A stretch of DNA of 64,000 nucleotides from Nocardioides sp. AX2bis (GCF_902506435.1 NZ_LR733215.1:3345543-3409542), one strand, 5' to 3'. Shown: positions 37,416 through 45,632, numbered from the stretch's first letter. The notes: generated by a model not told the origin, from the sequence alone. A program made the numbers and translations.

Positions 37416-37889
37416 ATGGGCGGGGCAAGCACGGTTCGGGTCGAGGACCAACTCTGCTTCGCGGTTTATGCCGCCTCCAACGCCGTCGTGCGGACGTACC
37501 GGCCACTGCTGCGCGACTTGGGGCTGACCTACCCGCAGTACCTGGCGCTGATGGTCCTCTGGGAGGACGACGGACTGTCGGTGCGCCAGGTCGCCGATCG
37601 GCTGCAGCTGCCTGCCAATGCGCTCACTCCGCTGCTGGTGCGGCTCGAGCAGTTGGGCTTCCTGTCTCGCGTTCGCGATCCCCGGGACGGTCGGATCGTG
37701 CGTGCGCGGCTGACTTCCGCGGGCCGTCGTCTCGAGGTGAGGGCTGCGGCGGTGCAGCAGCAGGTTGTGTGCCGCACCGGTCTCGACGACGTGAGTCTCG
37801 CGGCCCTCCGCACGCAGCTCCGTTCTCTCGCAGACCACATGGCTGCGTCGGCGTCGTTGAAGGATCCCATCGAAGGAGACACAGCATGA
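37416..37889 (+). CDS. MarR/OhrR-like transcriptional regulator
   Basis: 157 aa from the ATG at 37416 (GTG at 37410 possible). Begins VRVEDQLCFAVYAASNAVVR, containing the N-terminal cysteine in the exact context of the peroxide-sensing Cys of OhrR proteins (QLCF-x-x-Y-A-x-S). Winged helix: LTYPQYLALMVLWEDDGLSVRQVADRLQLPANALTPLLVRLE, wing RVRDPRDGRIVRARLT. It overlaps the globin gene by 4 bp (ATGA), so likely an autoregulated redox-responsive operon. Confidence 0.88.
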   Translation: MGGASTVRVEDQLCFAVYAASNAVVRTYRPLLRDLGLTYPQYLALMVLWEDDGLSVRQVADRLQLPANALTPLLVRLEQLGFLSRVRDPRDGRIVRARLTSAGRRLEVRAAAVQQQVVCRTGLDDVSLAALRTQLRSLADHMAASASLKDPIEGDTA

Positions 37890-38380
37890 CCTCCACTCCC
37901 GCACCAGCCGCTGCTGCAGGACCTGCAGAGGCCCACCTGCCCGACACGCGCCGACTCGCTCCCGAGGCAGACCCGGCGACCGCACCTGAGGCAAAGGCCG
38001 GCGACGCCACGCTCTACGAGCGCCTCGGCGGTTGCTACGGCATCGCCGGTGCTGTCGACATCCTGGTCGACCGCCTGTTCCAGAACGTCAAGGTCAACGC
38101 CAACGACATGGTCCACCAGCACCACGGCAACCCAGCCAACGCCGCCGGCTACAAGTGGCTCGTGACGTCGTGGTCGATCGAGGCAGCCGGTGGCCCACGG
38201 TGCTACATCGGCCACGGCATGGACATCGCCCACGAACACCTAGCCATTGACGAGGCCGGGTTCAACGCAGTTAGCAAGGAGATCGAGGCCACCCTGGACT
38301 TCGTCGGCGTCCCAGAGCCCGAACTGCGAGAGTTCATGGACATTATCGAGAACTACCGCGCAGAGGTCGTCCAGGCCTGA
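37886..38380 (+). CDS. glbN: Group 1 truncated haemoglobin
   Basis: 164 aa. After a ~40-residue Ala/Pro-rich N-terminal extension, the globin starts TLYERLGGCYGIAGAVDILV, with the characteristic short helix A-B region. The proximal His is in MDIAHEHLAI; VNANDMVHQHHGNPANAAGY lies in the E-helix region. TrHbN proteins detoxify NO with O2. Here an OhrR-like regulator precedes it, pointing to oxidative or nitrosative stress. Confidence 0.88.
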   Translation: MTSTPAPAAAAGPAEAHLPDTRRLAPEADPATAPEAKAGDATLYERLGGCYGIAGAVDILVDRLFQNVKVNANDMVHQHHGNPANAAGYKWLVTSWSIEAAGGPRCYIGHGMDIAHEHLAIDEAGFNAVSKEIEATLDFVGVPEPELREFMDIIENYRAEVVQA

Positions 38381-38396
38381 CCCAGGAAGCGGCTAT

Positions 38397-38429
38397 GTCG
38401 CGTGCCCTAGTCCCACCGGGTCACGCGAC
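38397..38429 (+). terminator. Hairpin terminator of the OhrR-globin operon
   Basis: GTCGCGTG (38397-38404) pairs with CACGCGAC (38422-38429), 8 bp, with inner CCC/GGG pairing. It begins 17 nt after the globin stop. Confidence 0.65.
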
Positions 38430-38546
38430 CTGATCGCCGACCTGACCGCCGGTAGGTCTTGCCAAACTCCAGCAGCGTCGTTGATGCAGTCAGGAAGCGG
38501 GCGCGCCGACGGTGCCCACTCATGCGGGATCTGGTGTCCGCGGAAT

Positions 38547-38564
38547 GTGCCAGTACGGGATCGG
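38547..38564 (+). repeat. Interspersed element repeat, copy A
   Basis: GTGCCAGTACGGGATCGG, identical to 45479-45496 and nearly identical (inverted) to 44489-44513. See the finding on interspersed repeats. Confidence 0.65.
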
Positions 38565-38751
38565 TCACTAGCAAACTCCGGGATCCCGTCGAGGCGACCA
38601 TCAGGTGATTGCCGTCGATGAGCCGCGGACCCTGCGGTCCAGGGTGGGCTTGCGGGGGCGACCAGAGGGTACGAAGTCTGCGTGGGCTGCCGGGACCCAG
38701 GTCCGACGCCGGCGCCGGACCTGTGTCGGTGGCTGGTGACAGCATCGCGCA

Positions 38752-39060
38752 ATGACGCAGTTCGCATTGATCATCCGGCACCAGACCCGACCCGGCCTCA
38801 GGCACGACGTTCGCGAAATCTGGGAGGCCCACATGGCTCCCGCCGTCGACGCCAACCCCGGCCACCTCGCCTACTTCTACTGTCTCGACGACAACGATCC
38901 TGACGCGATCAGCGCCTTCCAGGTGTACGACAGCATCGAGTCGTCGCGGCGCTTCCTGGAGACCGAGGCCTACGCTGGCTACCTGCGCGACGTGGAGCCA
39001 CTGCTGTCTGGCCCGCCGCATGTCACCGCGCTGACGCCTGTCTGGGTCAAGCGAACATAG
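38752..39060 (+). CDS. Antibiotic biosynthesis monooxygenase (ABM) domain protein
   Basis: 102 aa: FALIIRHQTRPGLRHDVREIWEAHMAPA opens the ferredoxin-like ABM fold; ISAFQVYDSIESSRRFLETE follows. Small dimeric monooxygenases of the YgiN type oxidise quinol-like aromatics without cofactors. No neighbour gives the substrate. Single-gene cargo of the mobile element, preceded by no obvious operon. Confidence 0.88.
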   Translation: MTQFALIIRHQTRPGLRHDVREIWEAHMAPAVDANPGHLAYFYCLDDNDPDAISAFQVYDSIESSRRFLETEAYAGYLRDVEPLLSGPPHVTALTPVWVKRT

Positions 39061-39157
39061 CGACGTGCCCGCGTCGGGGCTGGCCCGTCCGGGTTCCACT
39101 CGCGGGCGGACCGTTCGCAACCTGCCACACAGGCTCGCCGGGCGCCGATCCTGTTGT

Positions 39158-39178
39158 GGCACGCTCCGCGAGCCGATC
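39158..39178 (-). repeat. Interspersed element repeat, copy B (inverted)
   Basis: GGCACGCTCCGCGAGCCGATC is the exact reverse complement of 45463-45483. It lies between the ABM and Lsr2 genes, which are convergent. Confidence 0.65.
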
Positions 39179-39207
39179 CGCTTCCGGGTCACCGCCGCCT
39201 GCAGCAC

Positions 39208-39546
39208 CTAGGCGCCGTGAGCCGCCTGATACCGCTTTCTGACCTCGGCAGCGATTCGACCTCGGTCGGACACTTCGATGCCCTCGGTCTTGGCCCATGC
39301 GCGGACTGTCTTGGCTGTCGGAACGACACCCGGTGTCTTTGTGACTGTGCTGCGCGGAAGGGGCGGCTTGCCCCTTGGACGGGCGGCTGCGAGTACGGGG
39401 GAGAGCAGCTTGTTTAGCGCTCTGGCGTCTCGGGCTGAGAGGTCGATCTGGTAAGCCGCCCCGCGGTAGGAGAAGTCGAATGTCTGGGTGGCGCCATCAG
39501 CGTCGTCGGCAACCAAGCGTTCGACCAACACCTGGGTGAGGAACAC
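39208..39546 (-). CDS. lsr2: Lsr2 family xenogeneic silencer
   Basis: 112 aa from the GTG at 39546, giving exactly the family length; the frame extends to an ATG at 39624 with 26 residues that do not resemble Lsr2. N-terminal dimerisation region: VLVERLVADDADGATQTFDFSYRGAAYQIDLSA. C-terminal DNA-binding domain: RAWAKTEGIEVSDRGRIAAEV, with the Arg-Gly-Arg minor-groove motif. Lsr2 silences AT-rich horizontally acquired genes. Here it is carried by the element itself. Confidence 0.92.
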   Translation of the reverse strand: MFLTQVLVERLVADDADGATQTFDFSYRGAAYQIDLSARDARALNKLLSPVLAAARPRGKPPLPRSTVTKTPGVVPTAKTVRAWAKTEGIEVSDRGRIAAEVRKRYQAAHGA

Positions 39547-39822
39547 GCCACCCTGCACGAGGCGATGAACATCCTGGCCAATGACTTGAGACGCCTTCAG
39601 CCAGGTATGAGGGGAAGCAAGCATGGTGGTGTTGAGCGTGCCAGACCTGGCGTCGAGAGGGCCAATTCCGGCGGGATTCAGGTGGGTGCCTGGCCCTGGA
39701 GGTGTTTCCGGCGTAAGTGGAGTGCTCGAACGCCCCGCTCGACAGTCACCGGACGCCGTTAGGGCACCGGGACGTCTTCCGCCCGGCCGGGGCGCGGTCC
39801 CACGCTGGTGCCGCGCGTCGGA

Positions 39823-40227
39823 TCAGCTGTGGTGGCTTCGTGTCGCGTTCGTCAGGGCCGTGCGAACGAGTTCGTGGGCGGGAGGAGGCAGCTCGTCGAG
39901 GCCGAACCACCCGAGGTCGTCGTGTTCCTCGGGAGCGACGTTCGCTGGCGTTCCCTGCCAGTCACGCACCAGCCAAGCACTCAGGAGCACCGGCTCCTCC
40001 GCGGGCCCTGCGGTCACCCGACACAGATGAGACGCAGAGTCCGTCGAGATCCACACGCCGAGCTCCTCGTGCAGCTCCCGCGTGAGGGCGGCCAGCTCCG
40101 ACTCGGCGGGCTCGACAACCCCACCGGGCAGGTCCCACACGTCAGGGTAGGCACGCTTGTCCGGCAGCCGATGCACGAGGAGGACCCGACCCCCACGAAC
40201 CAGCGCGCCGACGACGACTTCATGCAT
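39823..40227 (-). CDS. NUDIX hydrolase (MutT-like)
   Basis: 134 aa. Full Nudix box GGVVEPAESELAALTRELHEELGV, preceded by VHRLPDKRAYPDVWDLPGG. Likely nucleoside triphosphate or 8-oxo-dGTP pyrophosphohydrolase of the ADPR/MutT group; specificity not predictable. Cargo gene. Confidence 0.9.
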   Translation of the reverse strand: MHEVVVGALVRGGRVLLVHRLPDKRAYPDVWDLPGGVVEPAESELAALTRELHEELGVWISTDSASHLCRVTAGPAEEPVLLSAWLVRDWQGTPANVAPEEHDDLGWFGLDELPPPAHELVRTALTNATRSHHS

Positions 40228-40380
40228 ACGTCTACGACAGCACGGACCTCCGACAGGGGACGTCCACCGTTGCCGCGCTGCGGGCTCCGCCCGACGACCG
40301 CTGTGTCCTGTGCCGGTCGGCGCGCCGGCTGCCCCGGATACTCGATTGACGCGGCGCGAGCGCGCCGGAGAATGGCAGTC

Positions 40381-41088
40381 ATGGTGTGTGAGTTGATCGC
40401 CCTGACCGTCGTCTCACCCGATCCGGAGGGTCTTGCCGGGTTCTGGGGCGGCCTGCTCGGCCAGGCCGTCACGATCGAACGGGGCGCACCGTCCCTCTTG
40501 GCGCTGTCGGAGGTGGGATTCGGTCTGCGGTTCGTTGCTGGTGCCGCCGAGAAGTGGGGTCCCAACCAGATGCATCCCGACCTGAGACCGACGTCGCTCC
40601 ACGAGCAGGCGTCCACGGTCCATCACGCGCTCGAGCTGGGCGCACGGCACCTGGATGTCGGCCAGGGCCCGGACGCCGAGCAGGTCGTCCTGGCCGACCC
40701 TGACGGTAACGAGCTGTGCATCCTCGAACCCGGGGGCAGTTTCCTCGCCGGCTGCCCGTTCTTCAGCTCGTTGGCCGGCGACGGCCTGGCAGAGGTCGGC
40801 TACTTCTGGCGCGATGCGCTGGGCTGGAGCCTCGTCTGGGACCAGGACGGCGAGACCGCGGTGCAGGCACCCACTGGAGGCCCGAAGCTCACCTGGGGTG
40901 GCGAGCCGGTAGCGCCCAAGTTCGGCAGGAACCGTCTCCATCTCGATCTCACGCCTTCCGCCCCCTCAACCACCGCTGCCGAAGTAGAGCGCTTGTCGGC
41001 GCTAGGGGCCAGTCGCGTCGACGCCGGCTGCGCGGACGGGGTAGGCATGGCGGACCCCGGGGGCAACGAGCTCTGCGTCGTGGGGTGA
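40381..41088 (+). CDS. Two-domain VOC family (glyoxalase/dioxygenase-like) protein
   Basis: 235 aa from the ATG at 40381 (ATG at 40372 adds three residues). Two tandem VOC half-domains: ALTVVSPDPEGLAGFWGGLL, ending DPDGNELCIL, and VGYFWRDALGWSLVWD, ending ADPGGNELCVVG. Metal-dependent enzymes or resistance binding proteins share this fold; the repeated NELC ends carry the typical Glu ligand. Function unknown. Confidence 0.85.
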   Translation: MVCELIALTVVSPDPEGLAGFWGGLLGQAVTIERGAPSLLALSEVGFGLRFVAGAAEKWGPNQMHPDLRPTSLHEQASTVHHALELGARHLDVGQGPDAEQVVLADPDGNELCILEPGGSFLAGCPFFSSLAGDGLAEVGYFWRDALGWSLVWDQDGETAVQAPTGGPKLTWGGEPVAPKFGRNRLHLDLTPSAPSTTAAEVERLSALGASRVDAGCADGVGMADPGGNELCVVG

Positions 41089-41173
41089 CTGCCTCGCGAC
41101 GGTGGCCGATTCCCGACACCGCGAGCCGATCGTTATTGGGCACTTGGCGTTCTCGGGCGCTGTGCCAGCCGTG

Positions 41174-41682
41174 TCACGCGACGACGCGGCGGTACTCCAG
41201 GATCGGGACAACGGCGCCACCGACTTCGTGCGAGCCAGCCGGCCCGCACACGCGCCACCCGTTGCGCCGGTAGAAGGCCTGAGCGCGTTCGTTTCCCTCG
41301 ATCACGTGCAGGCGCGCTTCGACCACCCCCCACTGGCAGAAGGCGTCGATAACCGCATTCATCAAGGCCTGCCCCGCTCCAGTGCCCTGTTGTTCGGGAA
41401 GAACGTGAATCGCATTGAGTTCCGCGTCCGACTCTGGGCCGAGCTGGGCGAGTGCAAACCCGACGACAACACCGTCGTGCTCGACGACGATCCCCGCGTG
41501 CTGCTCGGGCAGGCCGGCGAGGCGCGCCCTCCACACCGTCGCCTGCTGCTCGGGCGTCACTCGGGCGAGGGCATCGGCCGCCCCAGCCCGGCGTATGCCT
41601 CTTGCCGACTGCGGGAATGTACCCAACAGATCTGATCGAGATCGGCGGGCATCCAGCGGCGTACGGTCTGGATTTTCGGCAC
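41174..41682 (-). pseudogene. Frameshifted GNAT acetyltransferase
   Basis: The N-terminal part reads from the GTG at 41682 (VPKIQTVRRWMPADLDQICW, then VHSRSRQEAYAGLG), a normal GNAT opening. The frame then breaks near 41575-41589 and the rest of the domain continues in another frame (ADALARVTPEQQATVWRARL, NAIHVLPEQQGTGAGQALMN, ERAQAFYRRNGWRV) to the stop at 41174. The expected ...GLVPADAL... becomes ...GLGRPMP..., consistent with one missing base. The downstream frame alone also has an open start at 41626 but would lack the first strand and helix. Confidence 0.75.
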
Positions 41683-41871
41683 AGACCCATCATGCCGTCG
41701 GGGGTCCGCAGGCGGATTGGCTCGTGGAGCGCGAGGCTAGAGCGGTCGTTGAGATGGTCACGGCGGCAGACGGTTCCGCTGTGGTGGAGGCGATGTGACG
41801 CCGTCGAGGGCTGTGGTCCTCGCGAATGACACGGTCGCCGGCACCCTGCGTACCTGTTCAACAGCGAGCGA
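41683..41871. other. Short gap with interspersed repeat
   Basis: 189 bp between the broken acetyltransferase and the methyltransferase. The repeat at 41714-41780 occupies much of it. No coding sequence seen. Confidence 0.5.
41714..41780 (+). repeat. Interspersed element repeat, copy C (67 bp)
   Basis: About 90% identical (six substitutions, one 1-bp gap) to 45490-45555. It contains CTCGTGGAGCGCGAG, a hairpin whose stem keeps pairing (G-U) despite the change relative to the other copy. Confidence 0.7.
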
Positions 41872-42654
41872 TTATTCGACTTCAGACCGCCGGGCGAGGT
41901 GCACGGTGATGTCGGCGACGAGATCGAGATGGTCGGGCAGCACAGAGCTGATCACGGAGAGGACCTCGCTCCGCTGGTCGGTGGGGAGGACGAGGTAGGC
42001 CGAGATGGTCGATAGATGGCCTATGAACTCTCCGGCGGCGATCGTTGCCCGCCGCTCGATCACGACCTGGTTGACGTCGGTGAACCAGTCCGAGGCGGCC
42101 ATCTCGGTCCCCGGCCACTGAAGTTCTGCATCGGCAGGGGTCCCATCGGGGCTGGGGATGTCGTCGTCGGCGACGTAGGGCTCGCGTACCCGCCTGACCT
42201 CTTCGCTCAGCTGCTCGTCGGCGATGTGGAGCGGTCCACCGAACGAGGCGACGACACCCCCGGGTGACAACAGGGCAGCGATCTTCGGCCAGCGGGTTGC
42301 TGGGTCGGTCCAGTGCAGTGCCGCGGCTGCGTAGACGAGGTCGAAGTGGCCGTGAAGGTCGGCGCTCTCGAAAGTGTCCAGGAGCGTCTGAACGTCGCCG
42401 CTGATGTTGCTCTCGAGCTGGGCAAGCATCGCCGGGTCCGGTTCGAGTGCGGTCACCTCGAGACCTGCTGCTGCGAACAGACGGGTGGCCTTACCGGTAC
42501 CCGCACCGATCTCGAGGGCGGACCGCACGGGCCGCGTCGCATGGCTAACGACTTGATCGACGATCTGTGCTGGATATCCGAGTCGGTACCTGTCATATCC
42601 TGCGGCCGCAGAACCGAAGGTGAGACCGCGAATTGGCTGATTCGTGGAATCCAT
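41872..42654 (-). CDS. Class I SAM-dependent methyltransferase (UbiE-like)
   Basis: 260 aa from the ATG at 42654. SAM motif I SALEIGAGTGKATRLFAAAG, motif II VTALEPDPAMLAQL, then FDLVYAAAALHWTDP and LLSPGGVVASFGGPLHI. Opening FGSAAAGYDRYRLGYP is typical of a small-molecule methyltransferase group. Substrate unknown. Divergent from the PD-(D/E)XK gene with a 299-bp gap. Confidence 0.88.
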   Translation of the reverse strand: MDSTNQPIRGLTFGSAAAGYDRYRLGYPAQIVDQVVSHATRPVRSALEIGAGTGKATRLFAAAGLEVTALEPDPAMLAQLESNISGDVQTLLDTFESADLHGHFDLVYAAAALHWTDPATRWPKIAALLSPGGVVASFGGPLHIADEQLSEEVRRVREPYVADDDIPSPDGTPADAELQWPGTEMAASDWFTDVNQVVIERRATIAAGEFIGHLSTISAYLVLPTDQRSEVLSVISSVLPDHLDLVADITVHLARRSEVE

Positions 42655-42953
42655 GGAGATCACGGTAGTGCCGCCTGGGATGTTGCGGGCACCGCGTGGA
42701 CGTTCTGTCCCAGGCCCGCCCGTCCAAGGTGACTCGGTCTGCGCACAGTGAGCGAGGAGAATGACTCCCGAGAAGCGACATCCCGCAGCCCTTCGTCTTG
42801 TGGCGCGCGCCGCGTGACGTCCCCTGGAGCGTTCCGTTGGAGTTCGTCGGGGCACTGGCCGCCTTCGCCGGGTGATGGAGTAGCCGAGTTGCCCTGACAC
42901 CGCCCAGCTGCGCTGGCCCACGGACTGTCGGCGCCGTCGGTCAAGATGTCCAG

Positions 42954-44408
42954 ATGAGGGATGAGGACTTCATTGCCCGTGTGCGCCGGCACAAACCGAG
43001 CGCGCTGCTGCCCTTAATCGCCCAGTTCGCATCGACGCGAATTCTGTCGGACGATTGGATGAAGAATGGGCAGCGCGGGTTCGGTTCGCCATGGGCCCTC
43101 GCGGAAATCGCCCGGGTCAGCCTTGCCTACAGCAATGAGCATCGAAAACACGCGACATTTCAGGACTTGATCGCGTGCAACGACGCCTACAACGAACTTG
43201 ACGACCCAGAGATGGTCAAGGGTTTCAACGGACCCGTGGCCGGGTTCTTCCTGAGGATGTGTGAGCAGCTCGAGTATCAATTGCCGGCCCGCCACGAGAT
43301 GACACGCGCCCTCGCGCTCTTCAAGTTTACCGAGCCAAGGCGACCCCTGCGGGTCGTCCGCGACGGATGGGACACCGAGCTCCTCGGAGTCGATCTCGTC
43401 AGCTACATCGCCGCAGGTGAGATGCTGCACTTCGCAGCGAAGCCAAATCAGGGCAGGTTCAATCCCAGATGGCTCGACCAGCCCAACTTCGACTTCATCC
43501 GCGACGTCATCGACCCCGATCTCTTGCGGACCGCCTGGAACCGCAACTACGTCATCGACGCCTCAGAGTTCGCAGCCCAGAACGCAAGACCACGTCCGTC
43601 AATTTGGCGCAGGTACGGGCACAACGCGCTGCTGAGCCGGCCCGTAGTAAGGGGGGTCCACGAGGACTGGCTCATCCCCGTTCCCGGGCTGATCGTGCGG
43701 CGCCTCAGCCCGCTCGGCCTCTATTACGCCGGGGTCGAACATTGGGGCAAGGCCTTCGCCGATGATCTCGGCGACCTGTTCGAACCCTACGTCGGCTCGC
43801 ACCTGCGCCTCCTCGGCACGGACGTGATCGAGCCCGGGTTTACCTACGGTCGTGACAAACACGAGACCGTCGACTTCATCGTCACCCTCCCCGAGGTGAT
43901 CGTCCTCGTCGAGGTGAAGTCCGTTCGGCCCACAGCCGCCGTCCGCGCCGGCAATGAAGACGCACACGTAGAGTTGAAGCGGATGCTCAGCAAGGGGGTC
44001 AAGCAGATCGAGCGAGCAGACCGGCTCATCGACGAACACCACCCGGCATTCGCTCACATCCCACGCGATCGCCCGCGCGTCGGACTGCTCGTGACCCTTG
44101 AAGACTTCCACGTCCTCAATAGCGCATTCCATCGACCGCTGCTCGACCGCGAGCGCCCCGACTTTCCTATCGGTGTGGCTTCGGCGGGAGAGATTGAGCA
44201 CTGGGTGACGGTAAAGGACGTGACTCCTGGTCAGGTCATTCTCGATGCGCGCGCTGAGCGAGAGGAACATCCCTGGCCAGTGGGTGCTGGCGTCGCGCTC
44301 AAGCAGCAGTTGTACGGACGCAAACATCGACAGAACACGATCGTCGAGAAAGCGTGGTCGGCCGGGCCATGGCAGCAACTGGCGGCACGGGACCGGGACG
44401 GCGGATAG
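42954..44408 (+). CDS. PD-(D/E)XK nuclease-like protein, uncharacterised
   Basis: 484 aa, no signal peptide or membrane helix. The N-terminal ~270 residues are helical and unfamiliar (RVRRHKPSALLPLIAQFAST; KFTEPRRPLRVVRDGWDTEL). The C-terminal part has a good PD-(D/E)XK core: Glu277 in GDLFEPYV, Asp307 in HETVDFIVTLP, Glu320-x-Lys322 in VIVLVEVKSVRPT, plus a following KQIERADRLI helix. Such folds are typical of restriction and solo-defence nucleases. No methyltransferase or helicase partner is adjacent. More A/T-ending codons than host genes. Confidence 0.75.
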   Translation: MRDEDFIARVRRHKPSALLPLIAQFASTRILSDDWMKNGQRGFGSPWALAEIARVSLAYSNEHRKHATFQDLIACNDAYNELDDPEMVKGFNGPVAGFFLRMCEQLEYQLPARHEMTRALALFKFTEPRRPLRVVRDGWDTELLGVDLVSYIAAGEMLHFAAKPNQGRFNPRWLDQPNFDFIRDVIDPDLLRTAWNRNYVIDASEFAAQNARPRPSIWRRYGHNALLSRPVVRGVHEDWLIPVPGLIVRRLSPLGLYYAGVEHWGKAFADDLGDLFEPYVGSHLRLLGTDVIEPGFTYGRDKHETVDFIVTLPEVIVLVEVKSVRPTAAVRAGNEDAHVELKRMLSKGVKQIERADRLIDEHHPAFAHIPRDRPRVGLLVTLEDFHVLNSAFHRPLLDRERPDFPIGVASAGEIEHWVTVKDVTPGQVILDARAEREEHPWPVGAGVALKQQLYGRKHRQNTIVEKAWSAGPWQQLAARDRDGG

Positions 44409-44488
44409 GTCGCGGCCCCTCGGCCGACGGAGTTGTGTCGGGATGTGGCCGCGCACACGTGTCACGCCGCCTGCGTGTACCAAGGCAG

Positions 44489-44540
44489 GATCCCGTACCG
44501 GCACGCTCCGCGGCCCATCCCGTATCGGCACGCCGCGTGG
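44489..44540 (-). repeat. Interspersed element repeat, copy D (inverted, tandem)
   Basis: 44489-44513 is the reverse complement of the 45.47-kb copy with one substitution; a second, degenerate unit follows at 44517-44540, a 28-bp period. Lies between the nuclease-like gene and the acetyltransferase. Confidence 0.6.
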
Positions 44541-44645
44541 GGAGTGACTACCGGCCACGAGGGCAGCCATCACGCCTTAAGTCGACAGGACCGACGCTTG
44601 CGAAACCCGTTGTCACTAGACCCACTCCCGCGGAGAGAATCGGGC

Positions 44646-45326
44646 GTGCTCTCACTCGAGGAAATCTTTCCCCCGTTCGGACTACGTGTCACCAGCGGCC
44701 CCATCGAGCTCCGAGTCCTGCGTGACGACGACCTCCCCGAGCTCGTCGACCTGGTCGGAGGTGGCGTTCAGCCGCCCGAACAGCCCATGCCCTTTCTCCA
44801 TGACTGGCATCAACAGCCGTTCGCCCCCGGCACACCTGACGGGTTCCCCACGACGTCGCTGGCCTGGTGGTGGACACAGCGAGCCCAGTTCGCGCCCGCG
44901 CACTGGCGCCTGGCACTGACCGTGCGTCGAGACGGTGAGCTCGTCGGCATGCAGGACCTGAACGCTCGGAACTTCGCGCTCACGCGTCATGTCGAAACAG
45001 GCTCCTGGCTCGGTCTGGCCCACCATGGACAAGGCACCGGCACCTTGATGCGTCAACTCGTGGTCGGGTTCGCCTTCGACGAGCTCGGCGCTCTGGAGTG
45101 CGGTTCCGGCTTCATCGTCGGCAACCGAGCCTCGGCGGCTGTGAGCCGTAAAACCGGCTATCTCGAGAACGGCCAGCGCCGGATCGTGCAGCACACGCGC
45201 CAAGGCGAAATCGGCGTCGATGAACAGCGCGTGGTGGTCACGCCGGCCACCTACGTACGACCGGACAGCGACGTTGTGTTTGAGGGCGCTGAGGCGTTGC
45301 GCCGGTTTCTCGCGATCGACTGCTGA
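44646..45326 (+). CDS. GNAT family N-acetyltransferase
   Basis: 226 aa from the GTG at 44646, preceded by GGAGAG. Motif A ETGSWLGLAHHGQGTGTLMR, then LECGSGFIVGNRASAAVSRK and GYLENGQRRIVQHTRQGE. RimJ/RimL-like. Upstream in-frame codons to 44433 overlap the repeats and are unlikely to be coding. Last cargo gene before the right att site. Confidence 0.85.
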   Translation: MLSLEEIFPPFGLRVTSGPIELRVLRDDDLPELVDLVGGGVQPPEQPMPFLHDWHQQPFAPGTPDGFPTTSLAWWWTQRAQFAPAHWRLALTVRRDGELVGMQDLNARNFALTRHVETGSWLGLAHHGQGTGTLMRQLVVGFAFDELGALECGSGFIVGNRASAAVSRKTGYLENGQRRIVQHTRQGEIGVDEQRVVVTPATYVRPDSDVVFEGAEALRRFLAIDC

Positions 45327-45462
45327 CCACCGTGCCGGGATCGCGACGCTGCCCGACCTCCCGCCGTACTCACGACAACTCCTCACGTCGTAAACCCAGG
45401 ACGACAGTTCTGATCGCGCGGTCGCTTGTCAGAGGTTAGACACCGATGGGTGACCAGTAGCC

Positions 45463-45555
45463 GATCGGCTCGCGGAGCGTGCCAGTACGGGATCGGCTCG
45501 CGGAGCGCGAGGCTGGAGCGGTCGTTGACGTGGTCGCGGCGCAGACGGTTCCGCT
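45463..45555 (+). repeat. Interspersed element repeat, copy E (longest, 93 bp)
   Basis: Contains GATCGGCTCGCGGAGCG twice (45463 and 45491), the 18-bp unit of copy A at 45479-45496 and the 66-bp block shared with copy C (45490-45555). CTCGCG-GAG-CGCGAG forms a perfect hairpin. It ends 78 bp before the att core. Confidence 0.7.
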
Positions 45556-45564
45556 TTGGGGTTG

Positions 45565-45584
45565 AAAGTAGGGAGCAAAGTGGG
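45565..45584. repeat. Right-end 20-bp repeat, possible integrase arm site
   Basis: AAAGTAGGGAGCAAAGTGGG, one mismatch from 30376-30395, same orientation. It lies 49 bp inside the right att core. Confidence 0.5.
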
Positions 45585-45632
45585 GAGTACCGGTTCGGAC
45601 AATGTCTCGTCGCGAGGTGACCAGCGTGAACT

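Larger units (their letters stand above)
38381..38751. other. Gap after the globin gene
   Basis: 371 bp containing a terminator hairpin (38397-38429) and one copy of the element's interspersed repeat (38547-38564). No gene is convincing; open frames on the minus strand run through the convergent ABM gene as shadows. Confidence 0.5.

Noticed and set aside
38407..39207. 266-codon minus-strand frame over the ABM gene
   Set aside because: Runs antisense through the ABM gene and the repeat; no transposase or other motif is recognisable.
42760..42816. 18-aa ORF (MTPEKRHPAALRLVARAA) in the methyltransferase-nuclease gap
   Set aside because: The purine-rich stretch is too close to the ATG for a normal ribosome site and there is no further support.
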